A DNA stretch of 35,866 nt from Thalassiosira profunda (lineage: Eukaryota > Bacillariophyta > Thalassiosirophyceae > Thalassiosirales > Thalassiosiraceae), in contig JALLAP010000050.1 in assembly GCA_036939355.1 (NCBI GenBank), forward strand, positions 1-35,866, written 5' to 3'. Of the stretch, positions 20,894-30,491 are shown in pieces. Each line of letters opens with the position of its first letter. The stretch's first letter is position 1. The notes beneath the pieces were generated by a model that had not been told where the DNA came from, searched no databases, and saw nothing but the letters and a program-made list of their open reading frames with translations. The translations under genes were made by a program, and so were the position numbers.

Positions 20894-23146
20894 CTATGAC
20901 ATGACGCCCATGATCGTCTTGTCGAATATGCAGTGATCGCCGCAGACCGTCTGCCAGCCGTTCTCGTCCCTGGCCCGGAACAGGTAGTTGTGGCCAAAGC
21001 CCAACGCCAGCCTTGCCTTGGCAATGAAGCCTGTAAACGAACTGGCGGGATTCCCGATGAATACGTTACTCATAATTGCCAGCGACATGTCCCCACCCAC
21101 CCAGGACGCCTCCTCGGGCACCACCCGCAGCATTGGTCCTATTTCTGGATCGGCCCGCAGTCGCTCGAGCACCTCGGAATTCTGCCCGTCGGTAATGAAC
21201 GCAATCGGGAAATTCAGCATTCCCAGCGGGCCCAGGATCGATTTGATATAGTCGGGCCGCATCTCGAGCGCGGCCACGGGGTCGCAGCCAGACTTGCGAG
21301 AAACATTTCGCAGTAACCGAAAACCCGGCTCGCCTTCGAGGGATCGGCTGTGGATGACCGAGTAGATGGCGTCCTTTCTGTGCTCACCGAAAAGGCCGTC
21401 GATGCCGGAACACATGTCCTTGGCGAACTGCCCTCGTCGATCCCTTCCATCGCCCGTGTTATAGTTCCGGAACAACGTGCGCAGGCTGTACTCCTGGCTG
21501 TTGATGTAGTCTCCCAACGGCTCGTTTGATCGGTAGTAGAAGAGCTGTTTGGTGTCGTGGTGAACGACGTCCCAGCCTTCCAATTCCTCCTCGCTGGAAA
21601 ACATCTTGACGCAGAACGTCCGCTCGAACCGTTGCGCCCAATCGTCGCCGTCGATGGCCAGCCACATCTTGGTCAGCAGGTGGGTGGCCCAGGAGTGGGC
21701 GCGGACGCCGAGCTGGAGGCCCTGGTCCCGCGCCCACTGCTGGGCGTGCAGAAACTCTATAAGATTGTTACCGGTACGTCCGTGGGATTGCATCCCCTCC
21801 AGCATCAGGATGGGCTTGTCCTTGGCGATCTCAGGACATTGGGCGTACTTTTGGAGCGTCTCGAAGTCCTCAGTCGAGCCGACATCGGCGGGACGATCAC
21901 ATACCGTCAAGGGAGCGTAGTCGTCCTCGAGCCGGTGCAGCTGAAGACTCTCCTGCGAACGTGCACAAGACAAGACATGTAGGATGAGCATAAGATGTGC
22001 GCAAACCACAACTACATAGGTATTCAGCACCCCTCGGTAATTCTTCGGTCACTCACCGTCGCGATCCCAGCCGCCGCCGCGGCTGCCTCTACCTCTTCCT
22101 GCCGCTGCCACGCGTTGTTCTTTCGTATCCACATCTCGTCCTTGTTCTTGAGATTCTCCTCCACCAATGCTCTCTGCTCTCGTCTCGTCTCCCGCTCCTT
22201 GCGCCGCTCGAGGCCCTCGGCCCGGCGCGCGATCGTATTGCGAAGCTTGCGCTCGAAGTCCTCTGCTTGAGGGTCGTGGCCCTTTGCGACGAGGCCTTGG
22301 TAGACTTGGTCGTGCAGGGCGGGCGCCAACGCATGCCCGTGGGCGAGCTTCCGCCTTGTTTCTCCGGCCTCTAGGGCGGCTCGATTTTGCGCGTCTTGCT
22401 CCGCGGCGGCCTCCCGCCGGGTCGCACGGGCCTTTTCCTTTCGCAGCGCCCGGTTTCTCGTTACTTCTTCCTCTCGCCGCCTGGCCACGGCGGCTTCAAA
22501 CCTCGCCTCTCTTGCATTCTCCTTTCGCAGCGCGCGGTTCGTCGCCACTTCTTCCGCCCGTCGACTCTCAGCCGCGGCCTCAAACCTCGCTACCTTCGCG
22601 TTCTCCTTGCGCAGCGCCCGGTTCGTCGCCACTTCCTCCGCCCGCTGCGCCTCCCTTCTCTTCGTCTCCAGAAATCCGTGCACATCTTCCCTCAGATATC
22701 GGAGCTCCTCCTTCCCCAGATCCCTGAGCGCCGCGTCCGCGTGGGGATTCACCTTCCCCTCGGACTCCCATTTGACGTCGAGGGCGTGGCCCCTCTTGAC
22801 AATATTGTTGTGTAGCTTCCTCTCGTAGAGGGGCGCGTCGACGGGGATGTCGGGGCGGTTGGCCTCGATGCCGTGGTAGACCCGCTCGTATAGGGCTGGG
22901 TGAGTTGGGTCGTAATCTTTCTCTTTCTGCAAGTTGCAATTGCAGCATGCGAGCACGAGATGTGAGCGACCTCGGCAGATTGCAATGCTAGTGCATAAGA
23001 TGTGCTCAACTTACCAGTTGGACGTTGACGACCTTGATATGCCGCTGATCCACCGCGACGTTGGCGGATATGCCTATTACGGCCGCGAGGGCCGCGAGGC
23101 CGACGAGGACCAAGGCCAGGATGGGGCGATTTTGCAGGAGCGGCAT
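20894..23146 (-). CDS. Type II membrane fucosyltransferase-like protein with coiled-coil stem
   Basis: Three exons, 23146-23015, 22926-22057 and 21952-20894, with GT-AG introns of 88 and 104 bp, all phase 0; 686 residues. The first exon encodes a short tail and a signal anchor (MPLLQNRPILALVLVGLAAL, then AAVIGIS). The stem, residues 60-290, is a highly charged coiled coil with three 28-residue repeats. The C-terminal 340 residues form a glycosyltransferase-like domain. HGRTGNNLIEFLHAQQWA resembles the GR-G-N-N start of fucosyltransferase folds. YSVIHSRSLEGE carries an H-x-R that could contact nucleotide sugar, and NVFIGNPASSFTGFIAKAR fits the fucosyltransferase C-terminal loop. Golgi location and fucosyl transfer are inferred. 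The acceptor is unknown. Confidence 0.7.
22387..22638 (-). repeat. Three 84-bp coding repeats (28 residues each)
   Basis: Three tandem units, each starting EEVATNRALRKENA or a close variant, encode residues 141-223 of the fucosyltransferase-like protein. 28 residues is four heptads, fitting a coiled-coil rod. DNA similarity between the units (for example the NRALRKEN segments) is high, suggesting fairly recent duplication. Confidence 0.8.
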
Positions 23147-23595
23147 CCTTTGCTCGCGAGTGTGTTCGTGGAGCGTTCGTCCGTCAAGCGCTTTTGAAGA
23201 AGCTACCTACCGCTCTGCCCGCGCCGCACCTGCTCCGCCCGAAGAGCTCTCTGGGAGCTACCGCTACTACTGGCAAGCAATCCCGCCCTGGTGAGCCTGC
23301 TTTCTCCAGGCCTCTGCTCCGGTTGTGTTGAAGGAGGAGGGTCGGTCGCCGCCTCGGAGAAACTGCGCGCGGTCATTTTTTCCTGTGGCTCTAGATAGAG
23401 GGCCAGCCCCCCAGCCCCTGCCCTCTGCCCCCCAATTTCATCTTGAGTAACGTAAACAGTCTGCCCGTACTGCGGTCGGTCGTTAGGTCGCGATCGAAAT
23501 CTTGGGCGCCATTGGCGCCGCATTTTTTTGCAAGGGCCGCTGGAGGACGTGGCGGCTGTAGGCGGACGCCAGCACCCAGCCAAGCCGCCCACAAC
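23147..23595. other. Divergent intergenic region, fucosyltransferase-like / U2AF65
   Basis: 449 bp between divergent start codons. Open frames continue into it from both sides but lack family similarity. No repeat or RNA gene was recognised. A shared promoter region is likely. Confidence 0.5.
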
Positions 23596-25764
23596 ATGGA
23601 TCCTCGGGGCAGAGGCGGCGGCCGCGGCGCCGGGATCAACAAGCCGGCGTGGATGGTCGCGAAGGAGCGGGAGGAGGCCGCTGCATCTGGTCCAAGTGGA
23701 GATGGTGCAGGTGCAGGCGAAGCCAATGGACGCTCCGAGGGCGGCGGCGGGGACAACGGCAAGTACGCCGACGCCGACGAGAGGAGGCGGAGCCGCAGTC
23801 GAAGTCGCGACCGGGGCAGTGGTGGCGGCGAGCGGGGCGCGGAGCCCGATCAGTTTGGGCGCACCAATCGCGGCGGGGGAGGCCGAGATTACGACGATCG
23901 TCGGGGAGGCGGGGGGCGAGACTACGACGATCGGAGGGACCGGGGCTACGACCGCCGCCGCGACGACTACGACCGCAGGGACCATGACAGGCGTGATTAC
24001 GGCCGCCGCGATTATGGCCGGCGGGACGAGTACGAACGCCGCGGGGGAGGCCGGTCGAGACACCGTCCTCCCCCCGGAGGAATCCACTTTCGTTCTTACG
24101 AGGAGGAACGGGCGTGGCTCGACGATCGGGCGCGGAAGCGCCGCTCGCGCAAATCCCTCTTCGACGTGGAGCCCACCGCCGCGCAGTTGGCCGAGGACCA
24201 GGCCCGGGCGGCGCTCGAGGTGGCGCACAACACTCTGGGGCGATCGGCCACCGGCGCCACCGGAGCCAACGTGGGATTGAACGCCGGGCGGTACGGCTCC
24301 GGCGGCGGGGGAGGGGGGAGCATGCAGCCCCAGCAGACCCGGCACGCCCGGCGGCTGTACGTGGGGAACGTCCCCGACCTCACCGAATCGGACATTCACA
24401 ACTTCTTCCGCGACGCCATTCGGGACAGCCTGGTGTTGGACCCCGAAAAGAACCCGAGCCACTCCTCCCACCGCAATCAGTACGTGGACAACGATCCCAT
24501 CATCAGCGTGTACATCAACAAGGAGCGACGGTTCGCCTTCCTTGAGTTTAAGACTATGGAGATTACCACCGCCTGCCTCGCGTTGGACGGCATCGACGTG
24601 ATGGGACGGGGGAAAGTCAAGGTCAAGCGCCCGAACGACTACAACGCCGCCCTCGCCCCGGCCGTCAACCCCGCCACGGCCGCCCGCCTCGACACCGCGG
24701 CCCTGGGCATCGTGTCCCCCACCGTCCCCGACGGGCCCAACAAGATCTTCATCGGGGGATTGCCCTACCACCTCACCGAGGCGCAGGTGTTGGAACTTTT
24801 GGGGGCGTTTGGGACCGTGAGGGCCTTCCACCTCGTCAAGCAGGACGCCCAGGCCACGACGAGCAAGGGATACTGCTTCGTGGAATATTCGGACCCGAAC
24901 GTGACGCAGGTGGCGTGCATGGGATTGAACGGGATGGACATGGGGGGCGGGAAGCAGCTGAGCTGTCGGATGGCGGCGGAGCACCTCAGGCAGCAGCAGC
25001 AGGCGAGCCAGGTGACGATGGAGAGCGGCGGAGGGCAGTTTGGGGCCACGGTGTCCGCGCTGCCGGTGCAACAGAGCGTGGTGGACGGGGTGAACGTGGA
25101 CGCCTTGTTGTCGGCCGCGATGGGAGGGGGAGGGATGCCGATGGCCCTGCCCGGAGCCATGCCCGGAGCGATGGCGGCAGGGCCCATGGGAGGAATGATG
25201 CAGCAGCAGCAGCCGATGATGGGAATGATGGCCCAGCCGCAAATGGGGATGGCGCAGATGGGGATGATGCAACAGCCCCAAATGTTGCAGCAGCCCGTTG
25301 TGGCCGATCCCATGGCCGTGGCAAATGCTGCCGCTAGCGCGTTGGACATGGCCTTTGGGGCGATGCCGGCGGCGGCCCCTGTGGCGGCTGCTCCCATGGC
25401 GGCCGCCCCGGCGCCAGTCATGCCTCCGGCCCAGGCCTCTGCGGCGCAGGCGGGGCCCACGCGCGTCCTCGTCTTGCTCAACATGGTCACAGACGAAGAC
25501 ATTGCGAGCGAAGAGGATCATAAGATGCTCGAGGAGGAGGTCCAGGAGGAAGTGTCGAAATATGGCAAGCTCAAGTCGATGAAGATTCCCCGGCCCCAGG
25601 ACGGCTACGCCGCCAGCGCCGTCAAGAAGATTTTCCTCGAGTACGCCACGCCCCAGGATGCCGCGAGCGCGGACGGGGAGCTGAAGGGTCGTGCGTTCGG
25701 GCCGAACGTCGTGGACACAAGGTTCTTCTCTGAAGACGAGTACGCCAGGAACAATCTGAGTTGA
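23596..25764 (+). CDS. Splicing factor U2AF large subunit (U2AF65)
   Basis: Single exon, 722 residues from the ATG at 23596. It binds the polypyrimidine tract at the 3' splice site and recruits U2 snRNP in the nucleus. The first 165 residues are rich in Arg, Gly, Asp and Ser with RS and DRRDYGRR-type repeats, in place of the short RS domain of animals. RRM1 (about 252-352) has RLYVGNVPDL and RRFAFLEF, RRM2 (about 382-462) has KIFIGGLPYHL and SKGYCFVEY, and the C-terminal UHM-like RRM3 (about 621-718) has RVLVLLNMV and ends VDTRFFSEDEYARN. A Met/Gln/Ala-rich linker of about 150 residues between RRM2 and RRM3 is longer than usual. Strong assignment. Confidence 0.94.
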   Translation: MDPRGRGGGRGAGINKPAWMVAKEREEAAASGPSGDGAGAGEANGRSEGGGGDNGKYADADERRRSRSRSRDRGSGGGERGAEPDQFGRTNRGGGGRDYDDRRGGGGRDYDDRRDRGYDRRRDDYDRRDHDRRDYGRRDYGRRDEYERRGGGRSRHRPPPGGIHFRSYEEERAWLDDRARKRRSRKSLFDVEPTAAQLAEDQARAALEVAHNTLGRSATGATGANVGLNAGRYGSGGGGGGSMQPQQTRHARRLYVGNVPDLTESDIHNFFRDAIRDSLVLDPEKNPSHSSHRNQYVDNDPIISVYINKERRFAFLEFKTMEITTACLALDGIDVMGRGKVKVKRPNDYNAALAPAVNPATAARLDTAALGIVSPTVPDGPNKIFIGGLPYHLTEAQVLELLGAFGTVRAFHLVKQDAQATTSKGYCFVEYSDPNVTQVACMGLNGMDMGGGKQLSCRMAAEHLRQQQQASQVTMESGGGQFGATVSALPVQQSVVDGVNVDALLSAAMGGGGMPMALPGAMPGAMAAGPMGGMMQQQQPMMGMMAQPQMGMAQMGMMQQPQMLQQPVVADPMAVANAAASALDMAFGAMPAAAPVAAAPMAAAPAPVMPPAQASAAQAGPTRVLVLLNMVTDEDIASEEDHKMLEEEVQEEVSKYGKLKSMKIPRPQDGYAASAVKKIFLEYATPQDAASADGELKGRAFGPNVVDTRFFSEDEYARNNLS

Positions 25765-26187
25765 GAGGGGGTAGGGGGAAACAAGAGGAGAAGAATTTAA
25801 GGGGGAGATCAAGGGGAAGAATCGAAATATTGGGATGAAGGGGGAGCAAGGGGGTGTTGTTGTGGGGTCTCAAGGTTTCCGCTTGGATTGCACTGTCTTG
25901 CGTTTCACGTTGACGACTGCTGTCTGCAACTCTCTACCTTGCTCGCGTCTTGCAGGACTTTAAACCGAAGAAGCCCAGGGCAAGGAGAGGGCGGTGGGAG
26001 AATGGTACAAGTGTGACAAATGAACTGCAACGACCTAATTATGTTTGTGCATCACTCTTTTGCGCGCGTTCCAAGAATATCTAGTCAATGTAAATGAATA
26101 GGCTCGAGCGGGGCACTGAGCAGGGGTGTGGCTGTGTCGACGGCCTGGCTTTCCGTGAGTCTGGCCCTTACATTTCAACGCCTAACT
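25765..26187. other. Convergent intergenic region
   Basis: 423 bp between the stops of U2AF65 and the minus-strand Cys-rich gene. The first 100 bases are purine-rich. I see no gene or clear repeat; it presumably holds two 3' UTRs. Confidence 0.5.
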
Positions 26188-28437
26188 TTAGGACCGCTTC
26201 TTTCGCTTCTTCCGTGATTTGAGCTTCTCTATCTCGCTTTGCAGTTCGTTGATCGTCTTGTCTTTGTCGGCATTCTCGCTTTGCAGTTCGTTGATCGTCT
26301 TGTCTTTGTCGGCGTTTTCCCTTTCCAGTTCGGTAATCCGTTCCTTCTGCTGTTTGTCTGCCCGCTGCAACGCCGCTTTCCCCTCCAGCATGGAGGAAAT
26401 CTTCCTCACCAGGTCGGCCTGTTCCGTGTTGGCCGCGCCGATCTTGTGCGAGAACTCTGACAACTCCCGTTTGAGCACTTCGATCTCCCGGTAGCGTGAG
26501 ACCAGTTGGCTGCTTTCCAGCTGCTGCTCCTCTGTGCTGCCGAGCAGTTCTTGCACGCGATCCTTCGCGCCGGTGCACTCTTTCAATAGTCGCGACATCC
26601 GGTCCTGGAGGGAGTCAATCTTCGTCGAGTAGTTGGGAGTGAATGTAGGCACGGCCGGCAATCCCTCCGCCTCCACCTTCCTCCGGAATTCGTCTCTCTC
26701 CGTTGCAATAGAAGCGGCCGTCCTTCCGATCTCCGCCAGTCCCGCGCTGGACGAGGATAGCTGTTTGCTGAACGAGGCCTTCTGATTTGTCCTCTTCGCT
26801 TCCAATTCTCTGACTGCCATGTCCAACTTGATTACGGTCTCACGGAACTCTTTCTCCGCCTTGTTGGCGAGGGGCACGATGGCGTCGTATTTCGCCCCAA
26901 GAGCGTGGAGCTCTGTCTTCATTTCTTGCATGAAGCGCATCGTCGGCTCTTTCGTAGGTCCTGCAGCCGCTTCTGGCGGCGCAGGATGTTGCTGATTGGT
27001 GCCCAGCCTCTGAGGATCGAGGTCCGAAGTGGGTGTGATGTCAGAGGTTGTTGACTCGTCCCTTAATTCCAGCGTGGCTCCTTTCATGCCGTTGCTTTCG
27101 CCTGGTGGAGGCTTCAGGCTTGATTCAGAGGCGGCTGCGCTTGCTTTGGATGGCCTTTTCCTTTGCGTGGTATCCGTTCCGCCCTCATCCATTGCTTGAT
27201 CGCAGGCGTCACTCTTCAACTTCTTCCGCCGGCCCCTCTTTTTCTTTGGCGCGGGTCCTGCATCGTCGACAGCGGTCTTTGAGACCTTCTCAGCCTGCGG
27301 CTCGTCCACTTCCTTTGGATCTGAATCAGCGCTCTTCGTTTTGTCTGATAGATCGCACTCTTTGTTGAAAAAGCTGGATTGGTCCTCACCGTCAGCAACT
27401 GGCTGAGAGCTGATTTTGCTCGATTCGCCTAATTCATTTGTCGCCGACGGGTTCGCATTGTCGCTAACAACTGCGCTCCCTTTTGCATCATCCCCCGTCT
27501 TCTCTGCCCTCGCCCCCTCCTCGGCGCCGGGGCTGACGGGCCCCATCTTTTCCGGACTCGCCGCCCTCTTCTTGGCCTTGGCCAAACTCGTATAGTCGAT
27601 GCGCCGCTGCTGCACCACCACCACGCCCACCCCGGCCTCGTAGCAGCACTCCAGCTGGCACCCCGCGCACTGCCGCGAATCGTACGTGCAGATAGTCCCG
27701 CAGCGGGGGCACGCGAATCCCTCGCCGATCTTGCACTTGTAGTCGGACTTCTTCTCCTTGCGGTAGGTGGGGTCGAAGGGGCAGATGGCCTTGATGCGGC
27801 GCTTGGGCCGGTCCCGGTTGAACTGCTCCTGGGCCACGTCGAAGTTGAAGAGCTGGACGTCGTTCGGGGGTTGATTGTGCTGTCGCTTTCTCTTCTTTTG
27901 AGTCTGGGGCGATCCTTTCGGGGGCCCAATTTCGGGTGGTTCTTTGAGGCCCGGGGGAGATTCGGGCTTGCTGCCCCTGTCTACCGCTTTGATGTCTGAG
28001 CTTTGATATTTTGCAGCTCCAGCCTCCTCTGATGCTCCGTCGGTGGCCTTACCCTTCAGGTTCTTCTGTCGGCCCTGCTTCTTTTTCTCAGGCGCCAATC
28101 CCCCTGCATCCAACTTCTTTGCTTCCACACCCTTGCTCTTCGCCTTCTTAGATTGCTGCCCTTCTCTCCCCTTGCGGCACACTCCACACCTTTTCAGAAA
28201 ATCGGCCACCTTCTCCCCGCAGGGGCAGTCCCAACTCCCGCATTGTCCCGTGCCTACCAAGTATCGGTTGTGGTGCAGTCGGCAGAATCCGTCACCCTGG
28301 TTTTGTTTTTTACAGCCCACCGCCCGGCACGTACCCTTCTTTGCCTTGGGCAATACCTCAAAGTCGAGGTTTGATTCGTCGGGCGGCTCCTGGGCGGTTG
28401 CATCGGCCTCGGCGTGGGCCGGAGCGCGATGGGGCAT
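26188..28437 (-). CDS. Cys-rich, Lys-rich coiled-coil protein of unknown function
   Basis: Single exon, 749 residues. Two Cys clusters suggest zinc binding. One lies at about residues 36-92 (CRAVGCKKQNQGDGFCRLHH, then CGSWDCPCGEKV and CGVCRKG). The other is at about 215-275 (CPFDPTY, ACPRCGTICTYDSRQCAGCQ, ECCYE). Between and after them are long Lys/Glu/Ser-rich disordered stretches with several nuclear-signal-like runs (PKKKRGRRKKLK). The last 250 residues form a coiled coil ending in two 14-residue repeats and a basic tail (KSRKKRKKRS). The layout suggests a nuclear scaffold or chromatin protein. I do not recognise the family. Confidence 0.75.
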   Translation of the reverse strand: MPHRAPAHAEADATAQEPPDESNLDFEVLPKAKKGTCRAVGCKKQNQGDGFCRLHHNRYLVGTGQCGSWDCPCGEKVADFLKRCGVCRKGREGQQSKKAKSKGVEAKKLDAGGLAPEKKKQGRQKNLKGKATDGASEEAGAAKYQSSDIKAVDRGSKPESPPGLKEPPEIGPPKGSPQTQKKRKRQHNQPPNDVQLFNFDVAQEQFNRDRPKRRIKAICPFDPTYRKEKKSDYKCKIGEGFACPRCGTICTYDSRQCAGCQLECCYEAGVGVVVVQQRRIDYTSLAKAKKRAASPEKMGPVSPGAEEGARAEKTGDDAKGSAVVSDNANPSATNELGESSKISSQPVADGEDQSSFFNKECDLSDKTKSADSDPKEVDEPQAEKVSKTAVDDAGPAPKKKRGRRKKLKSDACDQAMDEGGTDTTQRKRPSKASAAASESSLKPPPGESNGMKGATLELRDESTTSDITPTSDLDPQRLGTNQQHPAPPEAAAGPTKEPTMRFMQEMKTELHALGAKYDAIVPLANKAEKEFRETVIKLDMAVRELEAKRTNQKASFSKQLSSSSAGLAEIGRTAASIATERDEFRRKVEAEGLPAVPTFTPNYSTKIDSLQDRMSRLLKECTGAKDRVQELLGSTEEQQLESSQLVSRYREIEVLKRELSEFSHKIGAANTEQADLVRKISSMLEGKAALQRADKQQKERITELERENADKDKTINELQSENADKDKTINELQSEIEKLKSRKKRKKRS
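26233..26316 (-). repeat. 42-bp tandem repeat, two copies
   Basis: Two 42-bp units differ at a single base (26272 A, 26314 G) and encode ENADKDKTINELQS twice at the C-terminal coiled coil of the minus-strand gene. Two heptads per unit keep the coil in register. A degenerate third unit may follow toward 26358. Confidence 0.85.
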
Positions 28438-28861
28438 GGTGGCAGTTGAGTTGCAATTCTCAGTCTCGGGGGGAAGTGCACCAGCTTTGCAAATGAAATA
28501 TGCCAGCTCCTACGCGTCAACCGCGCTCCGGGGTTCAACCGATTGCAAACGCAAGCGAGGATGGAGAGCGAACAGACCCAGAGTGATTGAGCGTCCGCGG
28601 CGGCTAGATGTCTCGCCTTTGCCCCAGCCGTTGCGTTGCCGTTGACTTCAGGTCTCCGTTGCCTTCCGTTGCCGTTGGAGGGGACGTGTTGGTGTGCCCC
28701 CTAACATGCGCCAAATTTATCTTGATCATTTATTAACACAAAAGGATTAGCCCCCTTTAGTGCGCTTCCCCCCCCCACTTCACGCACACAGCACACAACC
28801 CCTGGCCTCTGGCCTCCCCCGCCCATCCCGCCCTCCCCTGCCGACGCCCAAGCGGGCCACG
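28438..28861. other. Divergent intergenic region, Cys-rich gene / Myb gene
   Basis: 424 bp between divergent ATGs. It contains several CCGTTGCC/CGTTGCCGTTG-type short repeats near 28630-28680 and a C-run near 28770. No gene is supported here. Confidence 0.45.
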
Positions 28862-30421
28862 ATGGCATCAACGGCCGCGCGCTGGGCAGCCTCGGCAGCC
28901 TCGGCGGCAGCGGCTGAAACGGCTATGGATGCGGCAGGTGATTCGGCCGCGGAGGATGATGATGCATCCACCGCCTCCCAGCCATCCCACCTGCAATGGA
29001 AGAAGGGAGTGTCCGATCCATCAGAATCTCGCGTCAACATCTGGTCCCTCAACGGGTTCGGGGAGCCCGTCTTCACGGGCGGGATGTACCGCTCCGAGGA
29101 GGCCAAGAAGTTGGAGCGCACGGTGAAGGAATACTGTGCCTCCAAGAGCGTCACGCTGAGCGAGCTGTGCGGCGGGCAGGATCACACGGTGCACGACAAG
29201 CGAGTGCGGGGGGCGTGGCAGGAGATTGCGCAGTGCTTGCCCCACCGGACGGTGCTGTCGGTGTACCGGCGGGCGCTGCGGCAATTTCACGGCATGCAGC
29301 GGGGGAAGTGGAGCGAGGAGGAAGTATCCACCTTATTTCGGTTGGTGGAGTTGCACGGACGGAAGTGGGCAACAATACAGGACAAATTGGGGAGAAGCGC
29401 CACCGATTGCAGAGTCAAGTTCCTCGCGGCCAACGAGAACTTCGAGCGGGGGCGGTGGTCCGTCGAAAACGTCGAGTTACTCTTGGAGAAGGTCCGGAGC
29501 GCACTGAACGTGCCCGACCCCGATATGGACGTGAGAGAAATCAACCGGTACACATTGGAACGCAACACGAAGATCCCCTGGACGGCCGTGAGCTGCCGGG
29601 TGAACCGGAGCCGCACCGACTGCTACTTCAAGTGGAAGCAGATGACGAAGCGGAGCAACAAGAAGGCGAAGGCGTTGGGGATCGAGCCGATGCCGATGGC
29701 CCGAGAATCGATGAAGATAGACGTCAGAAGGGAGTTCGTGAAATGGAAGGCCGAGCAGGACCCCAAATGGCGCGAGCGGTACACCGAGGAATTTGTGCGG
29801 CCACAGTTCCTGCAGGACGAGGAAGACGAGGCGGGCGATTGGAAGAAGAGAGATTTGCAACTCCTCGATGGGTTGATTGAGTCTCGCGCCTCCCGGCCGT
29901 CGGAGGTGTCGTGGCAGGCCAACTCCGTGCAACGGGGCGATCCGCGCGAACGGTGGGACCACTTGGTCGATCGACACGCGAAGGACGACGAGCTGGATTT
30001 GCCGTTGTGGAAGCTGGCGGCCATCGTCAAGGAAGCCGTTGCGAAGACGGATTATGACGGCATCGAAGACTTTGGTCTCGATGCTAGGAACGAAAGCTCA
30101 CTTGACAATCAACAGGACGAAGATGATAGACCAAAGAAGGAAAAGAAGAGGAAATGGCTCAAGAAGAAGAAACAGAAAGAGTCGCCCTCGCCTCCAGACA
30201 GTCCCGGCAGTTCCAGCAGTCCTCGGAGATCCGATGTGGTCCGCGTGGTAGACGGCCTCTTTCGGAATTCAGATGCCTCCACATCAGTCAAAGACATTTA
30301 TCTATCCGTAGCGAGCCATTTCGGCATCCCCAAAGTGGACAAAGAGACGCGAAAGATAATCAAAGACCGCCTGACTGAATTGGCTACGGAAGCCCGGTCT
30401 GAGAGCGGTGGCTTCCTATAA
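28862..30421 (+). CDS. REB1/TTF1-like Myb DNA-binding protein
   Basis: Single exon, 519 residues from the ATG at 28862; codons upstream in frame lack an ATG. An Ala-rich N-terminus is followed by a helical segment and tandem Myb/SANT repeats. One, at about residues 149-190, is GKWSEEEVSTLFRLVELHGR then KWATIQDKLGRSATDC. The next (about 197-262) is RGRWSVENVELLLEKV and then, after an insert, PWTAVSCRVNRSRTDCYFKW. A split second repeat of this type is typical of RNA polymerase I terminator-binding proteins (Reb1, TTF-I) and DMTF1-like factors. A Lys-rich patch near 423-440 may be a nuclear signal. The last 60 residues (VVRVVDGLFRNSDASTSVKD and on) resemble a DEK C-terminal helical domain. A role at rDNA or in transcription is inferred. 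Confidence 0.8.
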   Translation: MASTAARWAASAASAAAAETAMDAAGDSAAEDDDASTASQPSHLQWKKGVSDPSESRVNIWSLNGFGEPVFTGGMYRSEEAKKLERTVKEYCASKSVTLSELCGGQDHTVHDKRVRGAWQEIAQCLPHRTVLSVYRRALRQFHGMQRGKWSEEEVSTLFRLVELHGRKWATIQDKLGRSATDCRVKFLAANENFERGRWSVENVELLLEKVRSALNVPDPDMDVREINRYTLERNTKIPWTAVSCRVNRSRTDCYFKWKQMTKRSNKKAKALGIEPMPMARESMKIDVRREFVKWKAEQDPKWRERYTEEFVRPQFLQDEEDEAGDWKKRDLQLLDGLIESRASRPSEVSWQANSVQRGDPRERWDHLVDRHAKDDELDLPLWKLAAIVKEAVAKTDYDGIEDFGLDARNESSLDNQQDEDDRPKKEKKRKWLKKKKQKESPSPPDSPGSSSSPRRSDVVRVVDGLFRNSDASTSVKDIYLSVASHFGIPKVDKETRKIIKDRLTELATEARSESGGFL

Positions 30422-30491
30422 AACATGCAATTAAGTTGCTGCACGGTGCCCTCTTTTGCCTTTCGAAACAAAAGTACGACACTGCATATCT

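Noticed and set aside
23203..25812. Very long minus-strand open frame opposite U2AF65 (869 codons)
   Set aside because: It is the mirror of a high-GC, biased coding sequence with three RRMs. The antisense product is His/Arg/Pro-rich low complexity without any motif.
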